Assembly: GCF_003171515.1 (NCBI RefSeq)
Contig: NC_089390.1
Span: forward strand, 3,224,001 to 3,288,000
DNA length: 64,000 bases
Direction: 5' to 3'
Source: Pyrenophora tritici-repentis
Taxonomy: Eukaryota > Ascomycota > Dothideomycetes > Pleosporales > Pleosporaceae
The notes below the pieces were generated by a model. The model had not been told where the DNA came from. It worked only from the letters and a program-made list of their open reading frames with translations, and ran no database searches. The stretch's first letter is position 1. The number at the start of each line of letters is the position of its first letter. Positions 34,301 to 45,187 of the stretch are shown here, one piece after another. The translations under genes and the position numbers were made by a program.

Positions 34301-37300
34301 GTTCGGCAGTCGTTGCATGGTCTTTCAGCTTGTCATAAATTGTCTCACGAATAAGTGTCGATATCTGCGGGCGCATCCTACGTTGAACGTTGAGCTGAGC
34401 CACGGGCATCAAAGGTCTGCCAGGTTCTCCGATCGAGAGTCGTTCGAACTGACTCCTGTCTAGCTGGTGGAGCTTTCCCCGTTCGCTTTCGAGCGAAAGA
34501 TCTCGGAAGTTGCTTACAGAGGGCCGTAGTTGCTCATGGTCTCCTATCTGGATCAAATGTTCAACGTCCCCGAGAGTTGCTGAGAGCATATGAGGCTCCA
34601 TCACTTCTCCTGCCTCTTCGCAGATGATAACCTTGCATTTGACTTGCTGGAGAACAGAGATTCGCTTTGCAAGTCCAGAAGTAGTGACTCCAATCACATC
34701 CGCTTCTTCCAGTACCCTTCGATTGAGCTCCTCATGTATGTTGATCAACTCGCGCTGGGTCTTCATGGCACCCTTTGCAATTTCATACAACTCGCCAATC
34801 TTGCTGCCTTGGGCCTCTTCGATCCAATGAGCAACCAACGCGCTTCTCTCTTGAGTCGTGAGCGAGTAGATGTTTCGTTCCGCCTTCTGTTTGAGTCGTT
34901 GTAGCGCATGTGTGGTCAGTGAAACATGATGTGGTCCGGTCCCTGTCCTCCAGACGTCAAATGGATGTCGACCAGCTGTTTTGAAACCTTCTTCATCTAC
35001 TTGTCGAAACTGTTTGTAGATATTTGGGTAGTCTTCGTGAATGTGACCTTTGATACTGTGCCACTCTGGACGTTTTTGCAGACCGTGTAGCGCAGCGAAC
35101 ACAGATTTCGCCTCCTTTTCTTTGTTCTCCAGCTCCCTATACCTCATGGCTGCCATGTATTTCTCAGACTTTGTCTTAGTCTCCAAATCGCTCACAGTAC
35201 GAAGGTTGTGATTTGCGAGCTTCTTAGATTTGCTCATGCCACCTACTCGGACGAGTTTTTGCACACCGATGTCAATCAAGTGCTCCAAGAACTGGTCGAG
35301 AGCATGGTTGGTATAGCATACAATGAGTATCGGTCCAAGATCTGCCTTTTCTTTGATATCAAGCAAGACCTTCATGATCTGAAGCCCAAGGTAACTCTTG
35401 CCTGTTCCTGGAGGTCCTTGTATGAACGCGTACTCGCGCGTCAACGCAGCAATCAGTGCCCGACACTGTCCACGATCGAGTTGCGTCTTGGTCTCGAGCT
35501 TGTCAACCAAAACTACGTCATCGCAAGAAGATGTAGGTTCCAGTGAGAACGACTCATCCTGGGTCTTGTCCTTCGCGAGGCTCCCTAGTGGAAATCGAAA
35601 GCCAGGAGCTCGCGCATACAGAGCAGGCGGTATGTCCTGAGCCTTTTGTACTCGTGAAGGACCCGTTTGCTTCTCTGGAATGATCCACTGTCGAAAAGGC
35701 AGGCGATTTAGGCGATGCATTCCTTTCAAGTTCTCCAAGATGGGCTCGAAGGTAGCAGGCATCACCTTGGGAAATTCGAGCAGAATACCGCGGGAGGCTC
35801 CGATATTGGCTTGCATGAGCAATTTCACTGTCGATTGATCCTGTGTAACAAGGCTCGAGGTAATGTAAGCCATATTGTTATGTTTAGACAACCCATACTC
35901 TTCATGTGGCTCGGTCTTCTTGTCCGATACACTGAAGAATGAATGTTGGACTTTGGAGCCTTGGAGCCACACAAATGAAAGGAGGGTGCCTTCTTCAAGC
36001 CGTCTCGACTCATCCCACCATATTGCCCTCGCTGCTGCGGATTGCTTACGCACAGAGCCGGGTTGGAGGAACTCGATCTGAGCTTGCAAGCCTTTCCGGC
36101 TGTCCAAAGTAACATAGCTGATTCGAGCTTGAAGATAATGGTTGGCACGCACATCTCCAAGATGTAGCCTGGGATCAGATGATGCTGTAGGATCTTTTGT
36201 CACCGTGTGCATGACTCCTGCCAATGCTCCCTTCATTTCACCGAAGATGTCATGACGTAACAACCTGAAATAGGTGTCTATATGGCGCTGAACCGGATCG
36301 TCAAGGAAGTGGGGCTGGTCAGGATTTGTGTATGGCAGGAACTCCTTTTCGTCGCTCATGATCTCGTCCCGAGTTGGGAATATGATCATATCAGCGATAT
36401 CCCTCTTGTCGTTATCGAAGCGGTCAGACGGAACTACCATGCTTTGTGGATAGAACGAGATATTATCGTCAATATCGTCAGCATTACTGTGACCGCCCAT
36501 CTTATCGTCGGAAATGAGACTCTGTGTCCGTGCTACTAGCGCTCGAACATCGTTGAGTCGATTGGAGATCCTGGTTGCGAAGCTCGAAGACGTCTCGTTC
36601 TTGAAGACATCGCTTGTTGCCTGTATACTGTCGACTAGCGTTGGGATATCTTCGTTCAAGCGCATCCTGCGTTCGCGTCTCAGTAGCTCAAAGAGAGCGA
36701 GTGTTGCTGAGAGAAGGGTTGCCTCAATGTCTCCCGTGGAGCTCAAAGAAGCTCTTGCCACTCGGGCTGCCAGTAGAGCATCACAGAGACGCTGGAGAAA
36801 CTGCATAGCTCTCTTTCCACCGACTCCACCGAAAATGCTGTAGAGCGATCCGACATGAGTATCGACAGCGAGGCAGCGCAGGAGTGAAGGGTGTGTGAGG
36901 GTGAGAAGGAAATTGCGCGCATTGTTGATGAAGGTGTCGAAATCTGCGCCTACCACTTTCGTGCTGAGCATAGCGAGGATGTGGTGAGGACCGGTCCCTT
37001 CATCATCGTTGAGGTCTTGTGGGAGCTGCTGACGCCAGTCTCGATCTCCTGCCTCGAGTATACCAAGTGCACCTTCCCAAAGACGGCGCATATTAGTAGG
37101 GTCAGCCTCTGTCTTTCCCAGCCGCCGCTTCCAGGAGCCGTAGGACTTCCTAGCCTCCCTTTGTTCTTCGGTTTCCTTGACTCTGACGGGAGCTGCAGCT
37201 TTGCGTGAATGCTGTTTATTGCCATCATGCGCATCTGCTGCATGATGACCGCGACCACGGCCACGGCCACGACCGCCGCCTCGACCGCCTCGCCCACCGT

Positions 37301-37331
37301 ATTGGCCACGTCCGCCGCCGCGTCCAGACAT
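31342..37331 (-). CDS. ZNFX1-type SF1 helicase with NF-X1 and RZ zinc fingers (Hrr1/SAD-3 homologue)
   Basis: Three exons, 33021-37331, 31519-32973 and 31342-31467 (introns 47 and 51 bp), give 1963 aa, close to human ZNFX1 length. The N-terminus is an RGG box (residues 1-30). The UPF1-like helicase core has Walker A GPPGTGKS near residue 640, the DEAG-box variant CEEAGEVMEP near 902, NFQGEEAKIIIVSLVRS near 1150 and LLSRAQHGMYLIGN near 1180. From about 1225 to 1515 come repeated NF-X1 Cys/His fingers (CGHSCGSRCH, CNHPCQKDTC, CGHTCPGSCGRC). After a coiled-coil and helical region the last 42-codon exon supplies an RZ-type finger (CVNGHPFAIGECGMPMQ, CPECGQPVGGQSH). Fission-yeast Hrr1 and Neurospora SAD-3 of this family act in RNA silencing with RNA-dependent RNA polymerase, so a silencing role is likely by homology only. 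Confidence 0.93.
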
Positions 37332-38098
37332 CCTGGAGGGCTGCGGTTATTATGGGGAAAAGGACTGTAGTTGTATGGCTCGTCGGCTGATAGCAAAGGT
37401 ACTGAATGTAATGCAACTGATGGGGAGCAAAGGCGTGCGAGCAATGTTTGTCGCTGCGAGTTTGAGGACACGACAGTTGCCTGATGGGCAGGAGCAACTA
37501 GGTGCAACTAGCGTCTGTGCTGGCGCTAACCGAAATTTCTTGGTCAAGTGGTGAAGGTGAAGTGGGATCTTCTTGGAGCAAGCGAGCCAGTGACGCACTG
37601 TAAGAGAAGAGTGAAAAAAGCATGCGCTCTAAGTCAGCGGCATGGAAAATGAGGCTAGAAATTCAAAAGCAGCGTGGCCGTTACAGACCACTGCACTTCA
37701 TGATCCAAGTGACATGAAAGGGACTGGAACCTAGCAAACATTCCCGGGCGCCTGCATCAGATCCTTCTTAGCGTTTTGACTTGGAATTGAGAACCCTTCC
37801 AAGACTTCCATTTCCACGTGCAGGGCCTTGTCTAGAGCGTCTTGAACAACGAGACGGCGATTCGTCGTTGTGACTGCCTCGTGTTGCCTGCTGTGGTGAC
37901 GTAACAGGAGTGCGCAGAGGAAAGAGCGAGCGACATGAGATAAGACACTGGAAAATCATGTATGATACATCCGTTATGAACCACGAAGATGAGATACACA
38001 GGTATAATTTAGTGAACCCAGAGATAGTTGACCGTGAACAGACTCCCCATGCGCTCATGATAACACCAGTTATTCAACGCCGTTCCTGCATGTATGTA
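37332..38098. other. Gene-free: promoter of the helicase gene and 3' end of the sorting-nexin gene
   Basis: Spacer between two minus-strand genes. A 96-codon open frame on the minus strand (37768-38058) has no recognisable motif and I do not count it as a gene. Confidence 0.5.
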
Positions 38099-41000
38099 CT
38101 ACCTCAGACCAGCATCGGAAAACAGGACCTGCAGCATTTCGTCTAAGAGCGTAAAAGCAAGATGGGTACTATGTCTTGTCAGTTCTCTTCATAGGATGCG
38201 ATATAAGGTCGACTTACTTCAGCCGAGTATTGTTAACAGTTCCTTCAATCTTCTTCGCCGCCAACTGCGCATTCTGCCTCCCCACCACGCTGCTCGCAAG
38301 CTCTGGTACCAAGGTCTCCAGTACCTCACTTGCAGCCTTCCTACTTCTCTCTTTGTCTTGGCCTGTGCGTTCCACGCCTGCTTTCATTCTGCCGTTGGGC
38401 CACATACTATCCTTCAACGAATCAATATAGTTAACAAGATTGTTTTCTGATAGCAGATTGTCGAACGACTCCCGCACTTTGCGTTCGATTGTACCACCAA
38501 GAAGTTGATGGAGGACTACAACGACGGCGCGTCCACGGAGCCAATTATTTTCGCGGTTTAGCTCAAATGTCTCAAGGAAAAGGTCGCAAATGGGTTTGAC
38601 GAATGGCTCCATCTCTTTGTTCTCGAATGCGAGCAACTCAGCTTCAGCTTCAGCGTCGTTGTTGGTTTCGCCAGCTACCAATACGCCAGACGAGGCCAGA
38701 TCTCCTGGCTGCGCAGTTGCTCCGTTCGTATTAGCGAGCTGCGTGGTAGCTGCGGAAATGAGATTCTGGCCAGCCACGGAAAGTTGGTCCAAAACGGGAA
38801 TGTTGCCAAGAAACTCTTCCATACCATCGGCGACGGAGTTGTAGATACGAGTCACAAAATCATTAGAATTCGGATCTTGACTTCTCATGGCGTCGGCAGG
38901 ACTGATTGCGGCCTGGGAAAGAAAGGCACGTAGCTCGCGGCTGCGACATACCGCCGGAATAAGTAGCAGTTCCCTGAGGTACTTTTCAAGACCGAGTCGT
39001 CTCTTGTGAAGGAAGTCCTTTTGAAGCTTGAGCATCATCTGCCGGCGTGGAAACTCCAGGTTTCGCACCTGCGGAAACTTTGCGCGAAGCCTTTTGTTCA
39101 GTTCGTGAAATTCGCTGTATCTTCTCGAGACAACCCAAGTTGCGGCTGGCATTTGGTCGCCGGCGCGTCGTCGCACCTCGATAACGTACATGGCATATTC
39201 CTTGCCATCTGCTTCTGTACCAACCATGATTGATTGGATAAATACAGTCGCACGTCCATAAAGGCTGTTGTCGCTCTCCTGGACGATGTACTGTTGACGT
39301 TGCAACTCCTTCCTTTGTATCTCTCGCTGCAGACTAGCTTTTGATTTTCGTAAAATCCTGAGTTCGGCAGCGTTGTTAGTCAACTCAGCTTTTGAAGTAA
39401 GTGAATCTACAATAGACTCTTGCGCGACCAGACGTTCAATGTCCGCGGTGAGCGCATCGATAGCCTCAGCAAGACCCAAGTCTCCAGGGGCCGCTTCGTG
39501 TATCTCTTCATCCTCTGGATCGGTCTTTGGCACTGGATCTTCAATCTCATCTTCCAGAAACCTCTCCTCGTCGCCAAATATATCATCATCAAATACACCA
39601 CGGGTTCGGGGCTCTCCTACGAGGCCCAGCGACGCTATGCTTGGTTTAAGATTATCTTTGCCTGGTTGTGTTTGAGGATGTGGAGACATTGCCCGTGATA
39701 GATCCACGGAGCCCCGCATCGAGTCGTTATCCAGAGGTGATTTCAGACTTGACTCATAAAAGATGGAACCTTCGGGTTCATCCATAATATCAGTCAGGGC
39801 TGCTTGCATTGCATCCACGACATGGGTATCGTTGCCGTTAGCACGCTCATGGCCATGATCAGAGAAGAGGCTTGCTGTTGACTGAGCAAGCGAATCTGAG
39901 TCATAGTCTTCGTCAAACAAAGGTGCACGAGCAGATGCGGGCACGTTGACATCCAGTGACCGCCGCGCGGGTGGCTCAAAGCTCTGGACGGCCCCTTGGC
40001 TTTTCAAGTCTGAAGACGAGGCAACAGCTCGGCGCAAATCTCCGTGTGGTACTTGTAGTGCGCTTTTCTGCCTCGACTGCGTTCGGAGCATGGCAGGGGC
40101 TGCCATAGATGGCTTGTCAAGCGTTTGTGCCACGGTCTTGGTCCTCACTGAACTGTTCTCAGCGTTCGCTGCCTCATCCATAGCTAGCCACTTGTAGTAT
40201 AAATTGGACTTTTTGAACCTGCGGAAATATGGCTCCTGAAGTTGCTCGTATGCTGCCGTCTGGGCTCGCAAAAGGGACCGTCGTGCATTGTGATATTGTT
40301 GTGCTGTCGCTTTTCGCCCGGCTTTGAGAAATTCAGAGACGGCTTGTCGAGCCTCAGGAAGAATCTTCAGCTCTGGCTTCGACAGATATCCCTCATTTAT
40401 CTGCGCTAGATCTGCACGATCAGACTCGGTCCAGGTGGGCAGAGCTCCAATGTAGTCCGGGCCTTCTTCAGTCTCGACCTCCAGTGGGTTTCGAAAGCCA
40501 TCCACAACTATCCAAAACTGAACCAGCCGCATGAGATCAGCCTGGTCCATGAACTCCATAAAGCACGACAGACCAGATGCATCATACAGCACTTCACGCA
40601 AAGACGCATTTGCAAATTTGGACGACGTGCGCTTGTGCTTTGGCATCTCTTGTGCCGCAACCTTTGCGCGAACCGATCCGCCAGCGCTGAGATTAGCAAC
40701 CTTTGTATCTAGTATCTGCCGTGCCGTCTCTAGACGCCGGAGATAAACAGGATCCTGCCCTTCCATCATAGCGTCTTTCCGTAGCTGGCTCGAGACCTCG
40801 CTACGGAAGCGTCTAGCGTCTGCGAGGGTGTTGGTCTGCCTGATTGCTCGTATGAACCGCTCGAATCTTCGTTCGTTGTCGCCGGGCGCGAGCTTGGGGA
40901 ACTGGACATTCTTGGGGTTCTTCGGAGACGATGGGGCGTGTTCGTCGAGGGCGGCTCGAAGCTTGCGGACCGTCTTCCTTTCTTGTAACAATGATCGGCC

Positions 41001-41909
41001 CTGGCTGTATTAGCATTGGCCTTGAACAAACGACTAAAGTCTTACATATCCCTCCATAAGCTGATTCCAAGTATCCGGATCAGCAAGCATCTGCATCACG
41101 GGCGATAGTACTGCACAGGCTACAATCTCTTTGATGAGCACGTTGACAGCAGGACTTGTTGACATGTTAGCAGGCATGACCTTTGGTAGTAATTTCGTGA
41201 CGATACTCCGTAGGTATTGCTGCTGTATAGGTTTGGTATTCGAATATGCCAATGAAGCCGCAGGATGCAGGCGACCCTCTTTGTACTTTGCTGCAATCGC
41301 CAGGTCAAGCTCTTCCGAGTCGGTAATATTGCGTGACAACTTGCGCCCACGCACCACACGCTCTGCCTCATATGACGCCCGCAGGTGGTCCGTTATAAGG
41401 GGTATCATGCGCGATACGACTGTCTCGACCATATCTACAGCCAATATGCGCTCCCGTATCTCGCCCATGGCCATCCGTATCGCTTTGTCCACCTCATTCA
41501 CGAATGTCGGACTCTTGCTGATGCTGCCGTACCAGCTCTTTACAAAGTCGCGCAGTATCAGACCAATCAGTACGTCGATGCTGTCTGATATCATGAAGGA
41601 GGCGGGGTATATTGGCTCCATCATGTACATGTTCCTCATGTCCAACGCCTCTCTCTCAGCCTTCCACCTCTCCGGTGCAACAAAGGCAACGTGGCGCGGC
41701 CCATAGTTGACAGTCCCGCCGCTTCGCAAGTTTTTTTTCCAGGTAGTTGTGAAGGTAAGCCATGCTAGCAGGACTAGGGTTGCGAGTACTCCGACGATGA
41801 AGGCGTAGGGCAGGTAGAGTAGCTTGGGCTGCCAATGGGTCAGATAGCCCCAGGCGATGAATATGGCGACGGCGGCGAGTATCAAATCTCTGCGCTTCAC
41901 GGAGGCCAT
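38099..41909 (-). CDS. mdm1: Mdm1-type sorting nexin (PXA-RGS-PX-nexin C), ER contact-site tether
   Basis: Three exons, 41046-41909, 38218-41000 and 38099-38168, give 1238 aa; introns 45 and 49 bp. Two N-terminal membrane segments (LILAAVAIFIAWGYL; LPYAFIVGVLATLVLLAWL) anchor it in the ER. The PXA domain follows from about residue 95 to 290, the RGS-like domain from about 425 to 560 (LREVLYDASGLSCFMEFM), the PX domain from about 880 to 985 (EYAMYVIEVRRR, WVVSRRYSEFHELNKRL, FPRRQMMLKLQKDFLHKR), and nexin C from about 1087 to 1200 (FVKPICDLFLETFELN). Yeast Mdm1 and animal SNX13/14/25 share this order and tether ER to vacuole or lipid droplets. The final 23-codon exon (THLAFTLLDEMLQVLFSDAG) was found by splicing at GTAAGT over the apparent stop, and closes the phase. 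Confidence 0.93.
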
Positions 41910-42365
41910 AATCGTGCGGGCGGCGCCCGTTTCGGCATCTTGAGAGGGTTGGTTGAGGATGCGGGAGGTTTGGTGTTCGGAGGAGAACCCACTTTGGAGA
42001 GCTTAGACCATGTCACCACTGACGTCGACCCCTCGTGCCATAGTGTCTCGTATCCAGATTCACAAAGAACGTCACGCTGCTCTCTTGTAGGCCAATACAC
42101 GTGGCATTCTGTCACCGCCATATGTAGCGCAATTGAGTCACCAACAACACCAACAACGTCAAGTTGTCAGCGCCGAGCTTATCAAACCTCTGTATAGGTA
42201 AGTGGCCCTGCACTCGTGCTCCTCGACTGGTTCCTCAGAGCAGTATGTACAACAACCCAATAGTCGACGCGATCACATTTCAATAAAAAAATGGCATTTT
42301 AATATTGAGTTATTATTCTTTGACGTGCCCACATCGTATCGTCTTCCCAACCCCAACATGCACCT
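41910..42365. other. Gene-free: promoter of the sorting-nexin gene and 3' flank of the tyrosinase pseudogene
   Basis: A short spacer. The AT-rich part at 42280-42320 probably follows the former tyrosinase transcript end. Nothing else recognised. Confidence 0.5.
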
Positions 42366-43718
42366 CTACATATAAATATAACAAAACGGCCCACCAAGCG
42401 TACTCATCGCATCAGCAATTGTAATATTCACAAATGTATCCTCAAACATTGAATCCAGACTCAAAGTATCCTCCAACGTACCATTACGACTTGGCGGCTC
42501 GTTCTGAAAAGTGATTGTGCCCGCGACCTGATTCCCCCTCTTTTCAAGATCCTGGTTTTGCCAGATTCACCAACTTCGGTCAATCATTGCATGGTGGAAG
42601 TAGAAAGCCTGCGTTTGAACATCAAATATCAGCAAACATACTCCGCAACCTAACTTCTAGCTGAGAGAACACACAGGGTCAGACGGGGAGTTGAAGAAGT
42701 CGGAGCCAGCATCTCCACCAACAGTATAGTGACCCGCACTGTGCACTCCTAGGTAGCCGTTTGCAAAGTCACCCTGCATCCGACTCTGGAAGTTGAGTAT
42801 ATCTGTGTTGTTTAAGATCAAATCTGTGAGAACCTCGTCTCTCGACGAGTAGGCCGCTTGCCTGTTCATATCCCTACTGAGGATTGTATCCCAGCCCATC
42901 AGCCTGCAAGTTTGGCGTGATACCCGTCGCCTTCGTCCTAATGGGCCCGAGTGACGCAGTCCAATTAGCCAAAGGTCCGGATACGCAACCGCCGTCACTC
43001 CCGGGCTGCAGTACTATAGGACACGCTACGTCAGAGCCGACGCAAGAAGAGTTCCTGTCAGGAACATATGCCCCTCCGTTTGATATACTGGTCTCGCTAC
43101 CATCGAAGAACGGTGATTTGACTGGATCCTCGTACCATCAGGCCCAGTTATAGTATGGCAAGTAGCCCTTGTAACCGCATTCGTTGCGTAGCAGTTGCTC
43201 GTAGGCCCAGATGTAGTAACGATGCCTGGAGAGGAAGTTGGCCTAGCTCAAATTAGCACATCATACCGCTATATATGGTACATTAGTCTCAGTGTACTAG
43301 TGTATTCACCATCTAGTTGAACGTACGGTTGCGTGGACTTGGTATGTCTGCACAATATGTGTCACGACAAAGTCATCAAAGCGACTCTTCGCTCCAGACG
43401 CAACGGCAGCTGGAGTCAAAGCAGGCTTCGAGTGGAGGCACTGAATGGCTTCGATGTAGTTTCGCTTTTCATACTTCGATAGAAACGACCTGGAGTTATG
43501 CTTATTGGATATATGCGATCCTTGACAAGGAGATATAGTACTTACCACTCACGTCTGACGGCGACATTCTCTAATGTACAATGGCTAGAACTGGGATGAC
43601 CATTCTTTGTCACATCGATCTTGAGATTTTCAAGTCCTATAGCTGCCAATTTATCGTGCTCTGTAACAGAATATACACCAGTAACAAGTATTGCAGCAGT
43701 TATGTTGCCCAGGCGCAT
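42366..43718 (-). pseudogene. Tyrosinase (secreted copper monooxygenase) pseudogene
   Basis: The exon pattern is still readable: 43546-43718, 43327-43489, 42675-43242, 42366-42608, with introns of 56, 84 and 66 bp. It opens with a signal-like MRLGNITAAILVTGVYSV and TLENVAVRREW. Copper-site regions are visible: QVHAT and SRHRYYIWAYEQLLRNECGY (CuA), GVHSAGHYTVGGDAGSDFF and AFYFHHAMIDRSW (CuB); the end GPFCYIYM is the family C-terminus. Lesions: TGA at 43138-43140 after YYNWA, TGA at 42567-42569 within the conserved W-W-x-W, and a frame loss near 42873-42885 (between LGYNP and LSRDMN) that fits an 8-bp deletion. In addition the second CuA histidine of the usual H-F-x-G-H-F-L-P-W-H-R block appears as Asn (ANFLSRHR). 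Tyrosinases hydroxylate phenols in melanin-type pathways; this copy cannot. Confidence 0.85.
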
Positions 43719-45187
43719 CTTGGCGTCGGTTTGATGAGGTGGTATGTGAGGAAAGGTAGATTCCGAGATAGGTAATCTGCAAGAAAAAGAGGGTACCTAT
43801 ATCTTCTAGCTATCTCATAAAGGAAGCCGACTATCCTGTATGCCTGTCGCTTGGTACATGCTATGCGCTTCAACATCCCGCAGCGCGAGCGACATGCGTT
43901 GCTGATCCGAGTTGTTTGCATAGTGAATCTACCAGTACTATTGTGCTGTGCCGCAATCGTGCTTAGATGGGGCCTTGTAGGATCCATGGCGCTGGTTATG
44001 GCCAACCACAGGACATACCTGTTCGGGAAGGAGTTCAACAAGATCCATAACAATCCCTCCTGCACAAACGGTAGTGTTTCCAGACCAGGGATAATACTCA
44101 TTCAACTAACCTTTGCATAGACATGAAGTTTCTTCCTGGTAGGAGTCGCGGTAGCCCATGTGTGCTATCAACAGCTCTAGAGGCCTTGGTGTACCTAGGT
44201 AGTCAAAGAGGGGGATGATCACAATTGCCAATCATGCGATGATAGTTACTGGCATAGCTAACTTGAAGTAACTAGGGTATGTGCAAGTGGAGTGTTTTCC
44301 TTCTACCTAATGGTAGGTATGTGCATGTTGCCAAGACGGCTTGGGAATCACTCCGCAGCCATGATTCAGCCTTTTTCTCCATTAAGATACCCACCCTCGT
44401 ATTCATCCGCGCCGCATCCCGAGATTCTCGTGAAGGATTGTCTGATTGGCCTGCTTGAGCTCACAGAAAAGAAGCCAGTCATACCCAAAACATTGTAGCT
44501 GTGAAGAAGCTCGACTTGCTTCGCCAGGACTGTACTGTTCGTGGGTAGCGTCATCGCTCGAAAGTTTTCTCATCGCCTGTGCATCTTTTGGTGCATCTGT
44601 TACATCTCAAAGCGACAGATAGTGATGCCTAAACCGACACTGTAACTACGCCGCAGCCTCGCTGTGGATGATTCAAGTTCTACAACGAGAGCCGCGTGGG
44701 AGAGAAATTTGCTGCGTGCAACGCGCCTGTGAATTAAATTTGTTCCCGGGTTCCTATTGCGTTCTAACGACCAAGCTTCCTTGGAATTTAGCAGCCTCTG
44801 ATAGCTTTTGAGACAATCGAGTCAAGACATGGTACAAGCTACAAAATTGGCATGATCAACCATGGTATTCAACATTCATCGAGCGCGCACAAAACTCATG
44901 CGTAAATGATTTGGGAAGGGATATGTCAATCCAGACGAGAAAGCGGCATTGTACCCGAAGAAAACCATATCCGTATACTCGGGATGAAGACCAGAGATAA
45001 CATACGACGCAGAGTTTCAGCGAAACAAATTGATAGCCGCCCTGGTTCCATGTTGTGCTGTGCCACGAGGGCATGGCGCCCAGCACAAACCGTACAACTC
45101 TTAAGCGTGGGATCTGTAGAACTTGCGCGCATTAGAATCTCACATTTTCTTGTCTGCATTCGTTATTCCCAGATTCTCCTTCCTATA
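43719..45187. other. Gene-free interval of 1.5 kb
   Basis: Head-to-head spacer between the tyrosinase pseudogene (-) and the rhodopsin-domain pseudogene (+). A small perfect palindrome TACCTAATGGTAGGTA-like lies near 44306-44321. No other gene or element recognised. Confidence 0.5.

Noticed and set aside
37768..38058. 96-codon open frame on the minus strand between the helicase and sorting-nexin genes
   Set aside because: No motif, homology or start context, and the last true Mdm1 exon ends just above it at 38099. It is best explained as 3' flanking sequence.
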